From Candidula unifasciata (lineage: Eukaryota > Mollusca > Gastropoda > Stylommatophora > Geomitridae): 64,000 nucleotides of DNA. Each line of letters opens with the position of its first letter. The stretch's first letter is position 1. Positions 34,258-48,900 of this stretch are shown here, piece by piece. A model generated the notes under the pieces. It saw only the letters and a list, made by a program, of their open reading frames with translations. It did not search any database and was not told where the DNA came from. The position numbers and the translations under genes are program-made. The DNA is taken from the NCBI GenBank assembly GCA_905116865.2, contig CAJHNH020001112.1, positions 1,712,932 through 1,776,931 of the forward strand, in the 5' to 3' direction.

Positions 34258-37200
34258 CGACAATATATATATATATATATATATATAATTATCCTAGAGA
34301 TGACCCTCAGGGTTAAACAGGAAATTATTGACAAGTACCGCTATGTTTGAATTGATTATTTTGTCCTTTTATTGTGTTTGTGTTGCTTGTGCTTCTCTGA
34401 ATCCTCTCTGAAAGTTCTACAATATAAATAGAACACAGCTTTACAAACGTTGGTTCAGTCCATTCACGTTCCTGTGGTGCTCTTACATATCGCATCGAGA
34501 TCACAGTCTACTTCTTCATTTCATTTAATTCTGTGCAATCACTTCAGTATCATCGATGGAAGCTAGTCGGGCGACTTTGGTTTCTTTCATCAACGTTCTC
34601 TTTAGGGATTCTCTTGGACGTCATCTCTTCCTTAGCCCCTCTGTTTCCCATTCCAGTGCCTGTTCGGTGATTCTCTGCCCGTCTATTCTCTGAATGTGTC
34701 AAATATCGCGCCACTGATTCAATTGCATAACAATAATTGTATATGATTTGGTCGTGAAGATCACATCAGGAAAGGACTGGACAGAGGTCACGGCAGCAGC
34801 CGAACTGGATGGCAGGAGGAAGTAAGCTTTTTATTATTTTTTACATTATTCAGACTAATTACTGTTCCCACCATACAGCTACACGGAAACCAAAACAGCT
34901 CTAAAGCATTCTTTCAGCGAGGAGTGGAGAAGGCAGAAAGGAGACTACAGAGAGTGACAGCATAAACAACCTCAACAGGAAAGAACAAACATCAATTTTT
35001 AAGCTTCGGACAGGACACTGTGGTCTTGTAGCACACCTGCACAGGATAGGCATAAAAGAATCTGCTGCCTGTTATTGTGGAGCAGAAAGACAGACTCCTG
35101 AGCCCATACTGCAGAACTGCTCTGATTACTTCCAGCAAAGATTGTGGATCTGGCACAAGGTAGCCACACTACAAGAGAAGCTGGGGTGGGGTGGGGGGTG
35201 GGGGGGGGGGAGGCTGCACAAACCTATTTGTGACCCAGACGGGGCTGAATATTTAGCATGGCTGATGTCGACCGCAGAAGAAGAAAAAGATTATTGTTCC
35301 CATCTGCGTTTTGCATCCCATTCAGGGTAGAGAATAATAAATCCATTGCACCTTAACACTTTCAGTCCCCTGGCAGGTGTTGCGTTAACATTTTCTCTCC
35401 TTGGTACCCTAAGTAATAAATGTGTAGGTATGATGGGATAAAAGAAATAACTATATGAGACAAGAAGACTTAAAGAAACAACTGGAAAAGGGTGGGTTAG
35501 ATCCCAGCATCGGGCCATTCGCCTTGCGTTGGTTTCGACTGTGGTATCAAGAAAGCCGACCGTCCAGGAAGCAATGGCAAACTACTGGACGTAAATTTGC
35601 TTAGAAAAACCACACAACAGCCAGGGTCTGTTGGGGTTGGTTCTCCAACGTCCTGTAAAGGATACACAATCAACCTTTGTACATCAACTGCATGGGTGTA
35701 CAAGGTGTCCATAAAAGTATGTTATGCTGCTGGAAACCAACAAAGGTATCGTGAGTTGTTGGCACTAGGTTAACACACATGTCGCAAATTGCTACTATCC
35801 CGTGCTGGTAGTGGGAGCCCTTTGTGATGGGGAGGGGGAGGGGAGGTAGACCCACTATCCCCAACAAGCATTACATAAGAGTCGACTAATCAGATATGTT
35901 TGCTTCGAAATTAGAGTGCTTCTTCCTGACAGGCAAAAAACCAACAGTCTTCAAACCAATTTTTAAAAACGTTAGTTGCGTACAGAATACAGTTGCATGA
36001 CAATACGCCCCTTACAGGACGTCGCAGAACCAACCACAATATATTTCGGCTGTTGTGTTTTTTTTCTAGGCAAATTTTACGTTCAGTAGTTTGCCACTGC
36101 TTACTGAACGGTCAGCTCTCGGTACGCAAGACAAACTGTCCGCAGCTGGGATCGAACCCGGTACCCCGGCATCACAAAGCGCGTTGGCAACGCCTAAGCC
36201 ACAGACGCAGACTCAAAGCAAAAAGCCAGGTCCGTAAAACGTATCTGCACACAAAACTCATGTTCAATGCTAAAGTCCAGAAGTGGATTGGGTGAAAAAT
36301 CAGAGCCTTTTGCTGGAGTTTACACCTTGTGAACACTAAGAAAAAGAAGTAGAGAAATGGCTTCCAATTGACAGTTTGTTAAAAACAAGACATGTTTGGT
36401 CGAAGCGTGCAGATATCAAAGCTTAATTTCAAAGGTTATGATTAAATACTTGTACTGGACACACTAACATGGTGCTGGCTCTCACTCTCTTGTACCCCAC
36501 CAGGACATCACATAAGCGATAAACACTCGGTGACACAAAGTGCCACCATGCGGATGAGGATCACCCGTGGAGAAGTCCTAGAAACCCTTCAGCCGTTAGG
36601 CCATATTTATGGCCCGGTTATATTCAGGGTCCCCGGCAAAAGCCAGGGCGGGGCTTCACATAACGAAAAATTGCATTCCACATGGGGACGACTGATAAAT
36701 GATGGTGCTGCCTGCAGCCCTGTGTAGGTAATAATCATGTGCCTACTTGTCCGGCATGCCCACGATGCTTACATTTTTCCCTGTATTTCTTAGAAAGTTA
36801 CAGTATAACAGAGGGCTGAGTTTCACCACAATATCTGGATATGGAAGCGATGGGGCAATCATCCACTACAGCCCTAGCAACACTACAGACAAGAAGATCT
36901 CCACAGATAGTTTCTACCTTCTTGATTCTGGTGGACAATATCTGTAAGTTATATCCCTTTAAATATATATATTTGTACATAAAATTGACTTTATTGTTCA
37001 CTGAAAAAACTAAGTCTGTTTTCATGCCATTTTATAGAACCTATCATAGTATATTGAGGTAACAAAAGACATTTCAAGAGCTCTCTATAACCAATCCTGG
37101 TGTATGGAAGTGAATCATGGATAGTTAGCAGAAAAGTAAAATATTATGTGGACGTTAAGACATGTGATTTTACAGAATTATTATGAAAATGCCACAGGTA

Positions 37201-40200
37201 ACTTTTAAGAAAAAGGTCGAGAACCCTCTGAAAAAGATGCTTTAGCAATGCGGAGACTAAAAAAGCTTGAAGATCATATGGCAAAGCCCCTGCAAATGAG
37301 TTAAAGTGAACATTTTGAGATCTTGCATCTTTACCATGATAACTTATGGATTTGAGCCGTGGGCTCCTACTCGGTCATTAAAGAACAGACCAACAGCATC
37401 CTGTCCCAAACGCGTAGCTATTTTAGACATGTTAAATGTCACGGTGGACTGGAGAGAAGGATGAAGGAGGCCAAAGTTTCTAGAAAACTAGGCAGTTGTA
37501 GATCTAAGCAAAGGTGAATATATGACAATGAAGATGCATTGGCTATGAAAGCACCTAGGGCTGGAGAATTGGCTAGAGAAAAGAGGCTTTCAACCATCTC
37601 ATGACAAGAGCGACGATCTGTACAGACTGAGGTTGAGCTTATCATACATGTCCTAACAGGTGACTGGGAATGGCTGACATGAGACTGGCTGCCTCACTCC
37701 ATAGAAACTTTAGCTAAAAAATTCAACTAATCGTACACACATCCCTATTGCTCAATGAATGCAGCTGTGAGTCAAAAATGATTATACTGACACATGTTCG
37801 CTCAGTATTGCAAGCAATAAAAAATGATAAGCAACTACAGTTCAACAAGCTTAGATCTATGCTAAATCAAATGGGTCAACTAACAAGGCAGACTGTGCTC
37901 CAGTGGATCCCACCCCATTGAGGTAAAATAAAAAGTAGACTATTGAGCTAAGGTTAGAAGTCTTACAGAACAGCCAAATACAGGATGCACTTATAAGGAA
38001 AATCGTTCATTCTTCCATCAGAAGTAATGAGGAGAACTCTTTCTTTCATCCGTCATGAAACTGCAGTTGAAGGTGTATGAGTCCGGAGTTAACTTATAAG
38101 TCCAATACCTGCCCGGGAGTGTCTTGAACAATGAGGGCAGGGCACAGTGCCTGTAGACAAATGGCCTGTTTTGTGGTTCTTTCGTATCTGTCTTCACTGT
38201 TAAGCTGCCAGTGTTCTAGATGCCTCGTAGATCATTGCACCGTTTCGAATATATGTGCGCCATGAAGCTCGGTGTTGTGCTGCAGCCTCCTATGTGTCAG
38301 GGTTTATACTGAAGGCTTTCAATAATGCCTTTTGTGTGTCCTTGAAGAGCTTTTTCTGGCCCCCACGAGAACGTCGATCTTCATGTATCTCACCATAGAA
38401 GATTATTTTTTTGGAGTAGATGGTCAGGCATTCGAACAATATGGCCAGCCCATGGAATCTGTGACTGCATCAGGATGGTATTGATGCTGGGAATACCAGC
38501 CCTGTCCAGTACGCCATTGTCCGGGACCATGTCTTGCCACTTAATGTTTAGTATCTTTCTCAGACAGACTGTAAGGAAGTGACTGAATTTGTTGCCTGCC
38601 TTCTGTATACAGTCCAAGTTTCACAGGCATAGATTGGCACTTGGGGAAAATACAACTTATATGAAGGCAGCTGTTCAAACGCATTGGAACATTTCCCATT
38701 GATGACACAATCCTGAAGACCGAATCAACATAATCAATGAAAAATAGACCATTATATCTGTCGACTGGACACAACAGACTTTGCAGCCATATGTACAAGA
38801 AATACAAGATTGAGGATTCAGAACTTTACCCATGTGAACAGCCACCACAGAATACAGAACTTGTGCTACAGACATGCTCGCTACATGCACGATAAAGATC
38901 CCCGGTCTGGCCGGTCAGGGTTCCAATGAAAACTGTGATGAGGTGCTGTGCATGGTCTTCACGATTACATTGTGGCAAGAAGAAAGTCCGTGCTACAAGT
39001 GACGGCACGAGATACTTGTGGCCGGTGGAGTAAGCGAGGCGAAGCCCGAGCTAGCCTCGTGGTCAGTCGATCATTAGAAGTCAGAGAAGACGGTTGTAGT
39101 ATTTGAAGATGTCGTCTTTATGTCGGGTAAATGGTTAATGTTCGAATGTGTCGCGAGTGAAATAAATGTGAAATAAATGGACCAGAATAAACTGACAGAT
39201 TGTACAATGAAGCTGAGTGGCGTTAGTGTTGTCAACCCTAGATGTTAAAGCTGGTGCAAACCAAGGTACATTTCAAGTCCACGTCAAGGTTCATTCAAAG
39301 TTGAATCAGAATCATTTCAGAAACCAAGCTGCATGAAACAGTGGAAGGCATGCATCATACCACTGACTTCACAGAGACCGGTGACCTTCTTGTGTAAAAA
39401 CCAATGGCAGGAGAAACGAAAAAAGATAAACAGATCAACAAAGGGCGAGGGTGTAGTGACACAGCACGTGCTTCAGTGGCAAAAGGAACGAAAAGTAGAT
39501 AAACGGATCAACAAAGGCTGGGGATATAGTGACTGACAGCATGTGCTCCAGTGGCAGAAGAAAAGCAGAAATAGAAGTGAAACTGTAGACTAATGAATTG
39601 ATTTTTCTCTATCTGCTGCAGGGATGGAACCACAGATGTAACCCGAACACTACATTATGGCAACCCGACAAGTTATGAGAAGGTAAACTTTGTGATTCTG
39701 TTATTTATTTCTCGCAAACATATAGAGTACTAGCACCTTTTTGTATCTTTTTTCTTTTAGCGCTGCTGTAATAGACACTTTATGGTTTGATTTGATTTCA
39801 TTTGATTAAAGAACCAACATCACAGCACTCGGGGCATTCCCATAAGCGCTCCATTCCCATCTGTAGCAGCCAGCGAAAAGTTCTGATACTAATGGTGCCA
39901 GTAGCATTCTGATTAAACGACAATCTTGCCTTTCCTCTGAGCCTCCAGCATCTGCCGGAACCTCTCGTCACTCCCCCCTGCATCAATCTCACCAGACTGT
40001 GGTGATCTATCTGCTCCTCCGAACTGTACACGCTCTCCCACAAGGCCCTAACCACGTCTGCCTTATCATGTATCAGTATTCCACCAAGTTGTACAGAGCC
40101 AGCCAGTCTGTCCGCATGTTCATTTCGTGGCCTGGTGACAAAATCCAGACAATACTCCTTACCCGTGTCCTCGGCAGCGAAGCATGCCACTCTGCACGAA

Positions 40201-40254
40201 GCATGCCTGTCCTGATCTTCCTCAGCATACTTTCTGAGTCAGTTACAATCACGA

Positions 40255-40315
<61 letters not shown>

Positions 40316-43300
40316 TATTCTCTTTATGGTGAAAACCGGCACCTTTTTCAGGCATTCTGGGGTGAGTACCGGCACCTTTGTTTCGAGAAAACAAGCTCTG
40401 CTTAAATATATTTGACAATCTAAAACAGCTGATACCATGGGCCACTAAATCATCTGCCCAAAGACTTCTAATCATCATTAGCAACTCTAGCAACCCAGCA
40501 TAAGTGATAGGTTTTCTCATTTAGAATAAGATCTGTGTCCTGTTTGATCCAGGCTTTTCATAGCCCTAGTTTTGGCGGAAAACATAATATACCTACTGCA
40601 CCTTAACCAACGTGTCAATCATTACGGATTTGCTGAAATCACCTGTGTTGGGTAGAAGACAGCAAATATTGCAGCCTTGCTGAAAACCACAACACAATGT
40701 GCCAACCATAATTTCTGAGGGCAAAGTCAAGCTCAGTCTAACAAGTAACACTTGCGCTTCTTGAACACTTACATTTATAAATTAACACCTTCATGTGATG
40801 GCTGTTTGTTTTGAATTTACACCCCACATACACCGAAAGTTATAATTTTGTATCCATTATCCCACATTTGCCTTGTAAATAAGCATTGTTAACATTAATG
40901 ATTTCTGTAATTACTTTTCTAGGAATGCTACACTCGTGTTTTGATGGCCGCTATTAGTCTAGCAATGTTGAAGTGGCCCCAAGGACTGTATGGTAAGTTA
41001 CACTTTCAGTTTTCAATAATATTTCTTCACAATAATTTACATTAGGATATCCTATCTGGATCTTGATACCCAGTCCTTACAAACCCGAGTGGATCAGTCA
41101 CAGTTACGATGGTTTGGACATGTATGCAGAATGGGAGAAAATCGGCCACCATGGCAGGCATGGGAGGCTAAGAACCAGGGAACCAGACCTCCAGGACGAC
41201 CCAGGGTGCGCTGGGAAGAAAACATCCGACATTCCCTAACTGACAGAGGACTGGAATGGAACAAAGCCAGAAAGAAAACTGCTGATAGAGATGTCTGGCA
41301 ATCTCTCTGGCAAACCTCTACACCCCAAGGTAGAAGAGGAGCGACTAAGTAAGTGAAGTGAATATCCTATCTCTCACTTTCTGTATTACTTTTTAAAAAT
41401 GTATTACATAATAATATCATGTTTCTCATTTTCTGTATTATTTTTTCACTATGTTTTACATTTGATAGGATATCTTATCTCTCGGTTTCTGTATTATATC
41501 TTCATAATGTAGTACATAAGGTTATCTTATCTCTCAGTTTATGTATTCCTTCTTAACAATGTATTACATTAAGATATCTTATCTCTAAGTATCTGTGTTA
41601 CTTCTTCACAATGTTTTAGATTAAAATATCTTATCTCCCAGTTTATGTATTGTATCTTCACAATGCAATACACCAGGATATCTTATCTCTCAGTATCTGT
41701 ATTACGCCTTCCCATTGTATAACATTATGATATCTTTTCTCTCAGTATCTGTATTACATCTTCACATTGTATGACATTAGGATACCTTATATCTCAGTTT
41801 CTGTATTACATCTTCACATTGCATAAAAGAGTTACATAGTGTGGTCAGTCAAACATTCAGACTGACGATCACTGTAAACTTACAAGAATAACATATAAAT
41901 TATGCAAGGAAACTCCAATATAAAACATTTATCTGGCGGGTAGGTGCATTTATTACTGAGGAGATGGAGCACCTTTGGCTATGAAATGAGTGCAGTCATG
42001 ACTATTCAAACTAAATTGAACCAAGTCTACTCACATTAACTTGTTAATTTGTTAGGGGACTTTGAAGAAATATCCTGTTAAACATTTATGAAAACATTGT
42101 CCTTTCCAGGGCGTCAGATTGATGCTATTGCACGATCTCCTTTGTGGGAAGTAGGTTTTGTCTATAGACATGGCACAGGGCACGGGATTGGTTCTTATCT
42201 GAGTGTGCATGAAGGTAGGTAAGACTTAAATACTGCTAGACTTCAATACAGTTAATGCAATAATTTACTGTGTAAAATACAGCAAAAAAATACAGCTATA
42301 TACACAGTTAATTGTACAGGTAACCAAGTGGCAGGTACTTCCAGTAAAGTTTGTATACTGCAGAATAAACAAACAAAAATAAAGTAAAAATAAAGGACCC
42401 TTTTCCATGCCCACGTGCATTGGGCCAACGCTGTCTCTAATTGTGCCTCACAACTAAATGACCCACTTTTTGAAAGGAGTCCCTCAGAAACTGGTTACTT
42501 GAAGCCCTTTCCATGTGTTGCATCGTGTGACATTTTAATGTGCTTACGAAGTTCTGTGTTCTGAATGTATTCGCATTACAGATCGACAAGCGGATATTGT
42601 GAAGTGGATATACACGATATTGCTTTCATACTGACTGTGTATAAATAGTGCAACTACACTGTGGATAAATAGTGTCAAGATATTTCGGAGCTCTGGGTTA
42701 GTGGATGAAAATTATATTTAATTTACTAACTAACCTCTCACAGCAATTCACTCTTTGCCTATTTACTAATTGTTGACTAACAGTATAATTATATATTGTA
42801 GAAGTACACTAATAATATTAATCCTCGACCATCTGTCTTATGCTTCACAAACACTGGCTGTAAACTCTGGCAGAAACTTCTGGTTGTTCATCTACTTCTT
42901 ATGCATTTTTGCAGTTGTACGGTCTGTGTTAATTTTTGTAAATTGGCTTCTGTTTCGTGAACACTGGCTGTAAACTCTAGCAGAAACTTCTGGTTGTTCA
43001 CCTACTTCTTATGCATATTTGCAGTTGTACGGTCTGGGTTAATTTTTGTAAATTGGCTTCTGTTTCGCAAACACTGGCTGTAAACTCTGGCAGAAACTTC
43101 TGGTTGTTCATCTACTTCTTATGTATATTTGCAGTTGTACGGTCTGGGTTAATTTTTGTAAATTTGCTTCTGTTTCGCAAACACTGGCTGTAAACTCTGG
43201 CAGAAACTTCTGGTTGTTCATCTACTTCTTATGCATATCTGCAGTTGTACGGTCTATGTTAATTTTTGTAAATTTGCTTCTGTTTCCCAAACACTGGCTG

Positions 43301-45936
43301 TAAGCTCTGGCAGAAACTTCTGGTTGTTCATCTACTTCGTATGCATATTTGCACTTGTACGGTCTGTGTTAATTTTTGTGAATTTGCTTCTGTTTCGTGA
43401 ACACTGGTTGTAAACTCTGGCAGAAACTTCTGGTTGTTCAACTACTTCTTATGCATATTTGCAGTTGAACGGTCTGTAATAATTTTTGTAAATTGGCTTC
43501 TGTTTCGTGAACACTGGCTGTAAACTCTGGCAGAAACTTCTGTTTGTTCATCTACTTCTTATGCATATTTGCAGTTGTACGGTCTATGTTAATTTTTTAT
43601 AAATTGGCTTCTGTTTCGCAAACACTGGCTGTAAACTCTGGCAGAAACTTTTGGTTGTTCATCTACTTCTTATGCATATTTGCAGTTGTACGGTCTGGGT
43701 TAATTTTTGTAAATTTGCTTCTGTTTCGCAAACACTGGCTGTAAACTCTGGCAGAAACTTCTGGTTGTTCATCTACTTCTTATGCATATTTGCAGTTGTA
43801 CGGTCTGTGTTAATTTTTGTGAATTTGCTTCTGTTTCGTGAAAACTGGCTGTAAACTCTGGCAGAAACTTCTGGTTGTTCATCTACTTCTTATGCATATT
43901 TGCAGTTGTACGGTCTGTGTTAATTTTTGTAAATTTGCTTCTGTTTCGCAAACACTGGCTGAAAACTCTGGCAGAAACTTCTGGTTGTTCATCTACTACT
44001 TATGCATATTTGCAGTTGTACTATGTGTGTTAATTTTTGTAAATTTGCTTTTGTTTCGTGAACACTGGCTGTAAACTCTGGCAGAAACTTCTAGTTGTCA
44101 TCTACTTCTTATGCATATTTGCAGTTGTACGGTTTGGGTTAATTTTTGTAAATTGGCTTCTGTTTCGCAAACACTGGCTGTAAACTCTGGCAGAAACTTC
44201 TGGTTGTTCATCTACTTCTTATGCATATTTGCAGTTGTACGGTCTATGTTAATTTTTGTAAATTTGCTTCTGTTTCGCAAACACTGGCTGTAAACTCTGG
44301 TAGAAACGTCTGGCTGTTCCTCTACTTCTTAAGCATATTTGCAGTTGTACTGTCTGTGTTAATTTTGGAAATTTGCTTCTGTTTCGTGAACACTGGCTGA
44401 AAACTCTGGCAGAAACTTCTGGTTGTTCATCTACTTCTTATGCATATTTGCAATTGTACGGTCTGGGTTAATTTTTGTAAATTTGCTTCTGTTTCGCAAA
44501 CACTGGCTGTAAACTCTGGCAGAAACTTCTGTTTGTTCATCTAATTCTGGGCTTTAGTCTTGTTTCAGATACTGTTTTGAACAACGAGATCTGGTATCTA
44601 TATGGGAAATTTTTGTGTTTGATATGTGTATGTTGCACAGCATTTGCAGTTATATGGTCTTTTTTAAATTGCTTTAATTACCTTAAAAATAATATACCAT
44701 TCATGATACTTATTCGCGTTGTTGCATGCAGTATTCAGAAATATTTGTGATGTATTTTTAAACAGTTACCAAAAAATCATAAGGAATTGATTTAATCCAA
44801 CAAGATGAAACTGGACAAATTTGTTTGTGCTGTTTGTACCTTGAGGATAAGTATTTAGTAGTGCTATAAATACTGTTAAGAAAACTGCTCTGGGTGAAAA
44901 GTTATTGCAAACGTAAAAATGTACAAATGTCACCCCTCCCCCCCCCCCTTTTTCCCCCGGGCTCCTCTGATGCAACAATACCCTCTCAAAATCAAAGAGT
45001 TAGCACTGATATTTCTTTACTTTTGCTGGAATAACTTTCAGTTTATATCCAAACGTTATTAATGTTTATGTTCATGTTGACTGTAGCAAGGGCAATTTTG
45101 TTTGTCTGTAAAAGCCTTTATTGTTATTAGTAAATAACACACTTATTTACCTCAAAAATAACGTATAGTTCTATAAAATATGTCGAAAATTAATGAAACT
45201 GTAGTTTAATTTGTGTATACATCTCTTAGATAAAAACTGTGGACGCAAAGGGACTCCATTCTTGCACAAGAACGGGAATCCCCATTGACCTGTTTGGCCT
45301 TTAATAGAGAAGGCTGTGATTGGGCATATAGGGCAATACATATATTTTATAGACCAATCATCACTCGGTGAGTGATGTGGTCAGCATCACGTCGGCCGTC
45401 TTTACTTCACAGGACTATACCTGGTACCTACTCAAGACTGGGTTGACCTGGGAGGTAATGTCATTTTGGGAAAAAAATCCAACTCTGTCAGGGAGAAAAA
45501 AACGTTAATCATCTATTTCCATGTCTTGTAGTGTAATGGATACAAAATAGTGATAAATCAAGTATTTTTTTAAATAAACCAGTCCAAACTTGATGAATGA
45601 TATAGTTAATATCAAACTGGCTCCCTTTAATTCCCATGACAAATCCTAGCAATAGATTTGTAAGGCTAAGTCAAGCTGAGCGTTATGGTAATTTCTTTTT
45701 TTTTATTAAATCACCTCAGCGGGGATTCAAACTTATGACCATTACCCAGAACATAATTTTGCAGGTCACTGCACTACCATGATGATGGTTATCATCATCA
45801 TCATCAAGTGCTTTGCTGTCTGGCATTGGCGATCATGCGTCTCCATACTCTGCGATCTTCAACAGCTTGTATTATCTCTGTGCTGACATTCCTGACATAA
45901 CTCCCAACCTGTTGTTATAGAATTTTAAAAAAAAGT

Positions 45937-45967
<31 letters not shown>

Positions 45968-48900
45968 TTTCCACACCTTCAGATGCATTTGTTTGATAAA
46001 ACTTGACCTATATTTTATAGACCTATCGATTACCCGACTCGCTAGCGTAGTTGGCTAAACCTGATTTCGCGATGACCGGGTGACGAACTCCTTGTTGCCT
46101 GGGTTCACGCCTGGGGTTAGGCAGAAAAGCCACATTTCTCCTAGATTTACAGTATCTATCATCGAATCAAGGCCGAAGGGTTGCGATATCCACAGTACCG
46201 AGCCAGAGGGGTTAAGAACTCATGGTTTCTGGGGGGGGGGGGGGGAGGGTGGTGACCTATCGACACTTGTTGGTTTATGTTATCAGCATCATGCGGGCTG
46301 CATTTACTTCCCAGGACTTTACCTGGTACTCAATTAAGGCTGGGTCAATCTGAAAGCCAAGATCATTTTTGAAAAAAAAAAAGTAAGCCCCGTCAGGACA
46401 TGAACCCACAACCTTTGGATCGACACCACGGCAGTCACCAGGCTGCTGTTGCTGAAGGTTAAATCCTGGACCTCAGTTACCCAGCCATCTTGTAAGCCAC
46501 AGACTGTAAGAAGATACTGAGAATCGACTGTTGATGTTTAAAATTATGCTCAAATATGTATGCATGTCCATTTATTTTCCACACATTTAAAGGACCTGGA
46601 AGTATAGGTTTGACAACATCGTCGCATCCAAGCTCAGAACCGCTTTATGCAAATCAGTATTACTCAGATGGTATGGAATACGTATTTATAATGGTGCTAT
46701 ATCTGCTTTCCATTTATTTGCTTAACATTATATTCTAGAAGCTAACATCAATCTAACTTGTATTTGTCACACAAACAGGCCCAGGTCGGATCAAACTGGT
46801 TACAGAAATAAACCCCAGTGATGAACCTTTGACCTCATATCAATATTTCTCAGATGGTAGGAAGCTGCATGAGTTCATTTAATATTAAGCATGAGTAATA
46901 TTGGCTGTAGGTCAATCCTGTTTTTCTGAGAAGCCAGAAAACCGACACTTCTGGCTGGACCTATTTCCCCACAATTGTCACTTTTCTGACTTGCCTACAA
47001 GAATGTTTATGAAATGCTTGGTTAGTGCTATTGGCTGAGTTCACGTTCACAACTTTCGAATGTTTAGGAGGTCAGGATGTGAATTTATTAGCTTAAAATA
47101 GCTTTTAGGTGATTTTCCTGCAAAACCAAATCTAATTTTCAAATGAGCTTTAGTGATAGAGGTCGTGGGATCACAGCATGAGTTATCCGATACGGTAAAT
47201 TGTAAGCTGGTCTCCCCATTTACACACTGCTACACACTAGCTCGCTTCTGATTGGACAAACTACTGACCACCTCACTTCTAATAGGTCGGCCTCGAGCGA
47301 TCCGACTTTCACACAAGGTCATGTGGAGATTCAGCACTCGCGCTCATACCGCGTGTTGTATATTTCACCATGCCAGAGATTGTAACACTTCTAAAACATT
47401 TAGATACTGAGTCTAACACACAACCACCCCCCCCCCCCCCCCCCAAGAGAGTAACAAAAACTATGTCACAGGCCGTCTCTTTCTCGGAAATAAAAACGTA
47501 AATGCCAGACAACAGACTGCGACACCCCTAACCTCGACCACAGTAGACTAGTTCAACCAACTTATCAATGGGGTTGACCTACAACCGGTGGTGTGTAAAT
47601 GGGGAAACCATCGTATAAATAACCTCCGAAACATATAGTTTATTGGGTTCCAGAGAGAGTATTTAGTTTTATGCTTGACTCTGTTTTTTGTATTTAAGCA
47701 TCATCATCATCATCATTATCGATATCATAAACCACTTCTGCCGTTAAGCGACGTGGGGAGGAATAATTTGCAATCCAGTGCATGTTGGCTGCCACTGGCT
47801 ATTGTCATGCCGGGAAGGTGTAGAGTGTCTCTAATGTCGTCGATCCATTGTTTCCGCGGCCGTCCTCTTACTCTTGTAGCTGATCTTCTGAGATGTAGTG
47901 TTTGTGATGGTATTTGATCTTGTGGCATTCTAACGTAATGACCAAACCACTTGATCTGTTGTTTCTCAAATAAATCTAGAACAAGGTGTCGTTCCCACAA
48001 TTTGCCTGATAGTTTCATTGTTCACTTGATCTCGGATGGTTAGGTTGGCTGCTTTTCTCAGGCACCTCATCTCGCAGGTGGTGATTTTGCGTATATGGGC
48101 TTCAGACAGAGTCCATGTTTGGCACTGGTAGCTTAATGTTGGAATGAATATGCTATATGACCATAATTTCTCCAAGACTCGTCTTTAGATGTTTTAATTT
48201 TGCGTGTTGCTTCTCTTCTTACTAATCTGTATTTAATGATAACTCCCTTTATATGTCTATTTATAGTTCCCCAAAATAAAACAAAACAAAAAGGAAAAAA
48301 TGTTGATAAATCATTAAAAAAATATTATTAGTGTCGTAAGAAAAATTGTTTTGTTAAAGCATTTTGTCTGAAATTTTCATGAGGCCACTCCCCCCCCCCC
48401 CCCCTTTTTTTTTTCTTTTTTTTTTTTTCTTTAAGCGTTATCAGTGCAACAAGGTTAACATGTTTTATAAGAAATTAATTTATTGGGAAAAAGGGTCTCT
48501 TGAACTGGATTGTTATTTTATTAATTGCTGTCGCTTTTTATTTATTTTTGTTTCTTTGCATTCATTTGTGGCCATTTACAGAGCTTCTGGACTTTGTAAC
48601 AGTCTACAAGATTGCATTATAAATCTTCACATTGTTTGCCAACTTGGCATATTTTCCATACAGCTCATTATTTACTAACTTATTATAAAATTAACCAGCA
48701 GAAAGTTTTGTATAATTATATGTTCCTACGAGGTTAGTGGCAATAACAGATATTAATGACAGGAGTTAATTAATAGAAAGTTATTAAAAATAGACTAGGA
48801 ATGGATACAAAACAATTTAAACAAGATAAAAAAAAATGTTTTAGAAGGATTAACCTATTTATAAAGAGAACATTCAAAAATTAAAATACGCGGTGGCGAT

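Noticed and set aside
38860..39240. Possible LTR or retroelement piece with three AATAAA words
   Set aside because: No matching ends or target duplication could be found, so it is not annotated.
42770..44293. Series of 60-78-codon ORFs with near-identical sequence
   Set aside because: Each is one 110-bp satellite unit read through; the S1 repeat, not a gene, explains the similarity.
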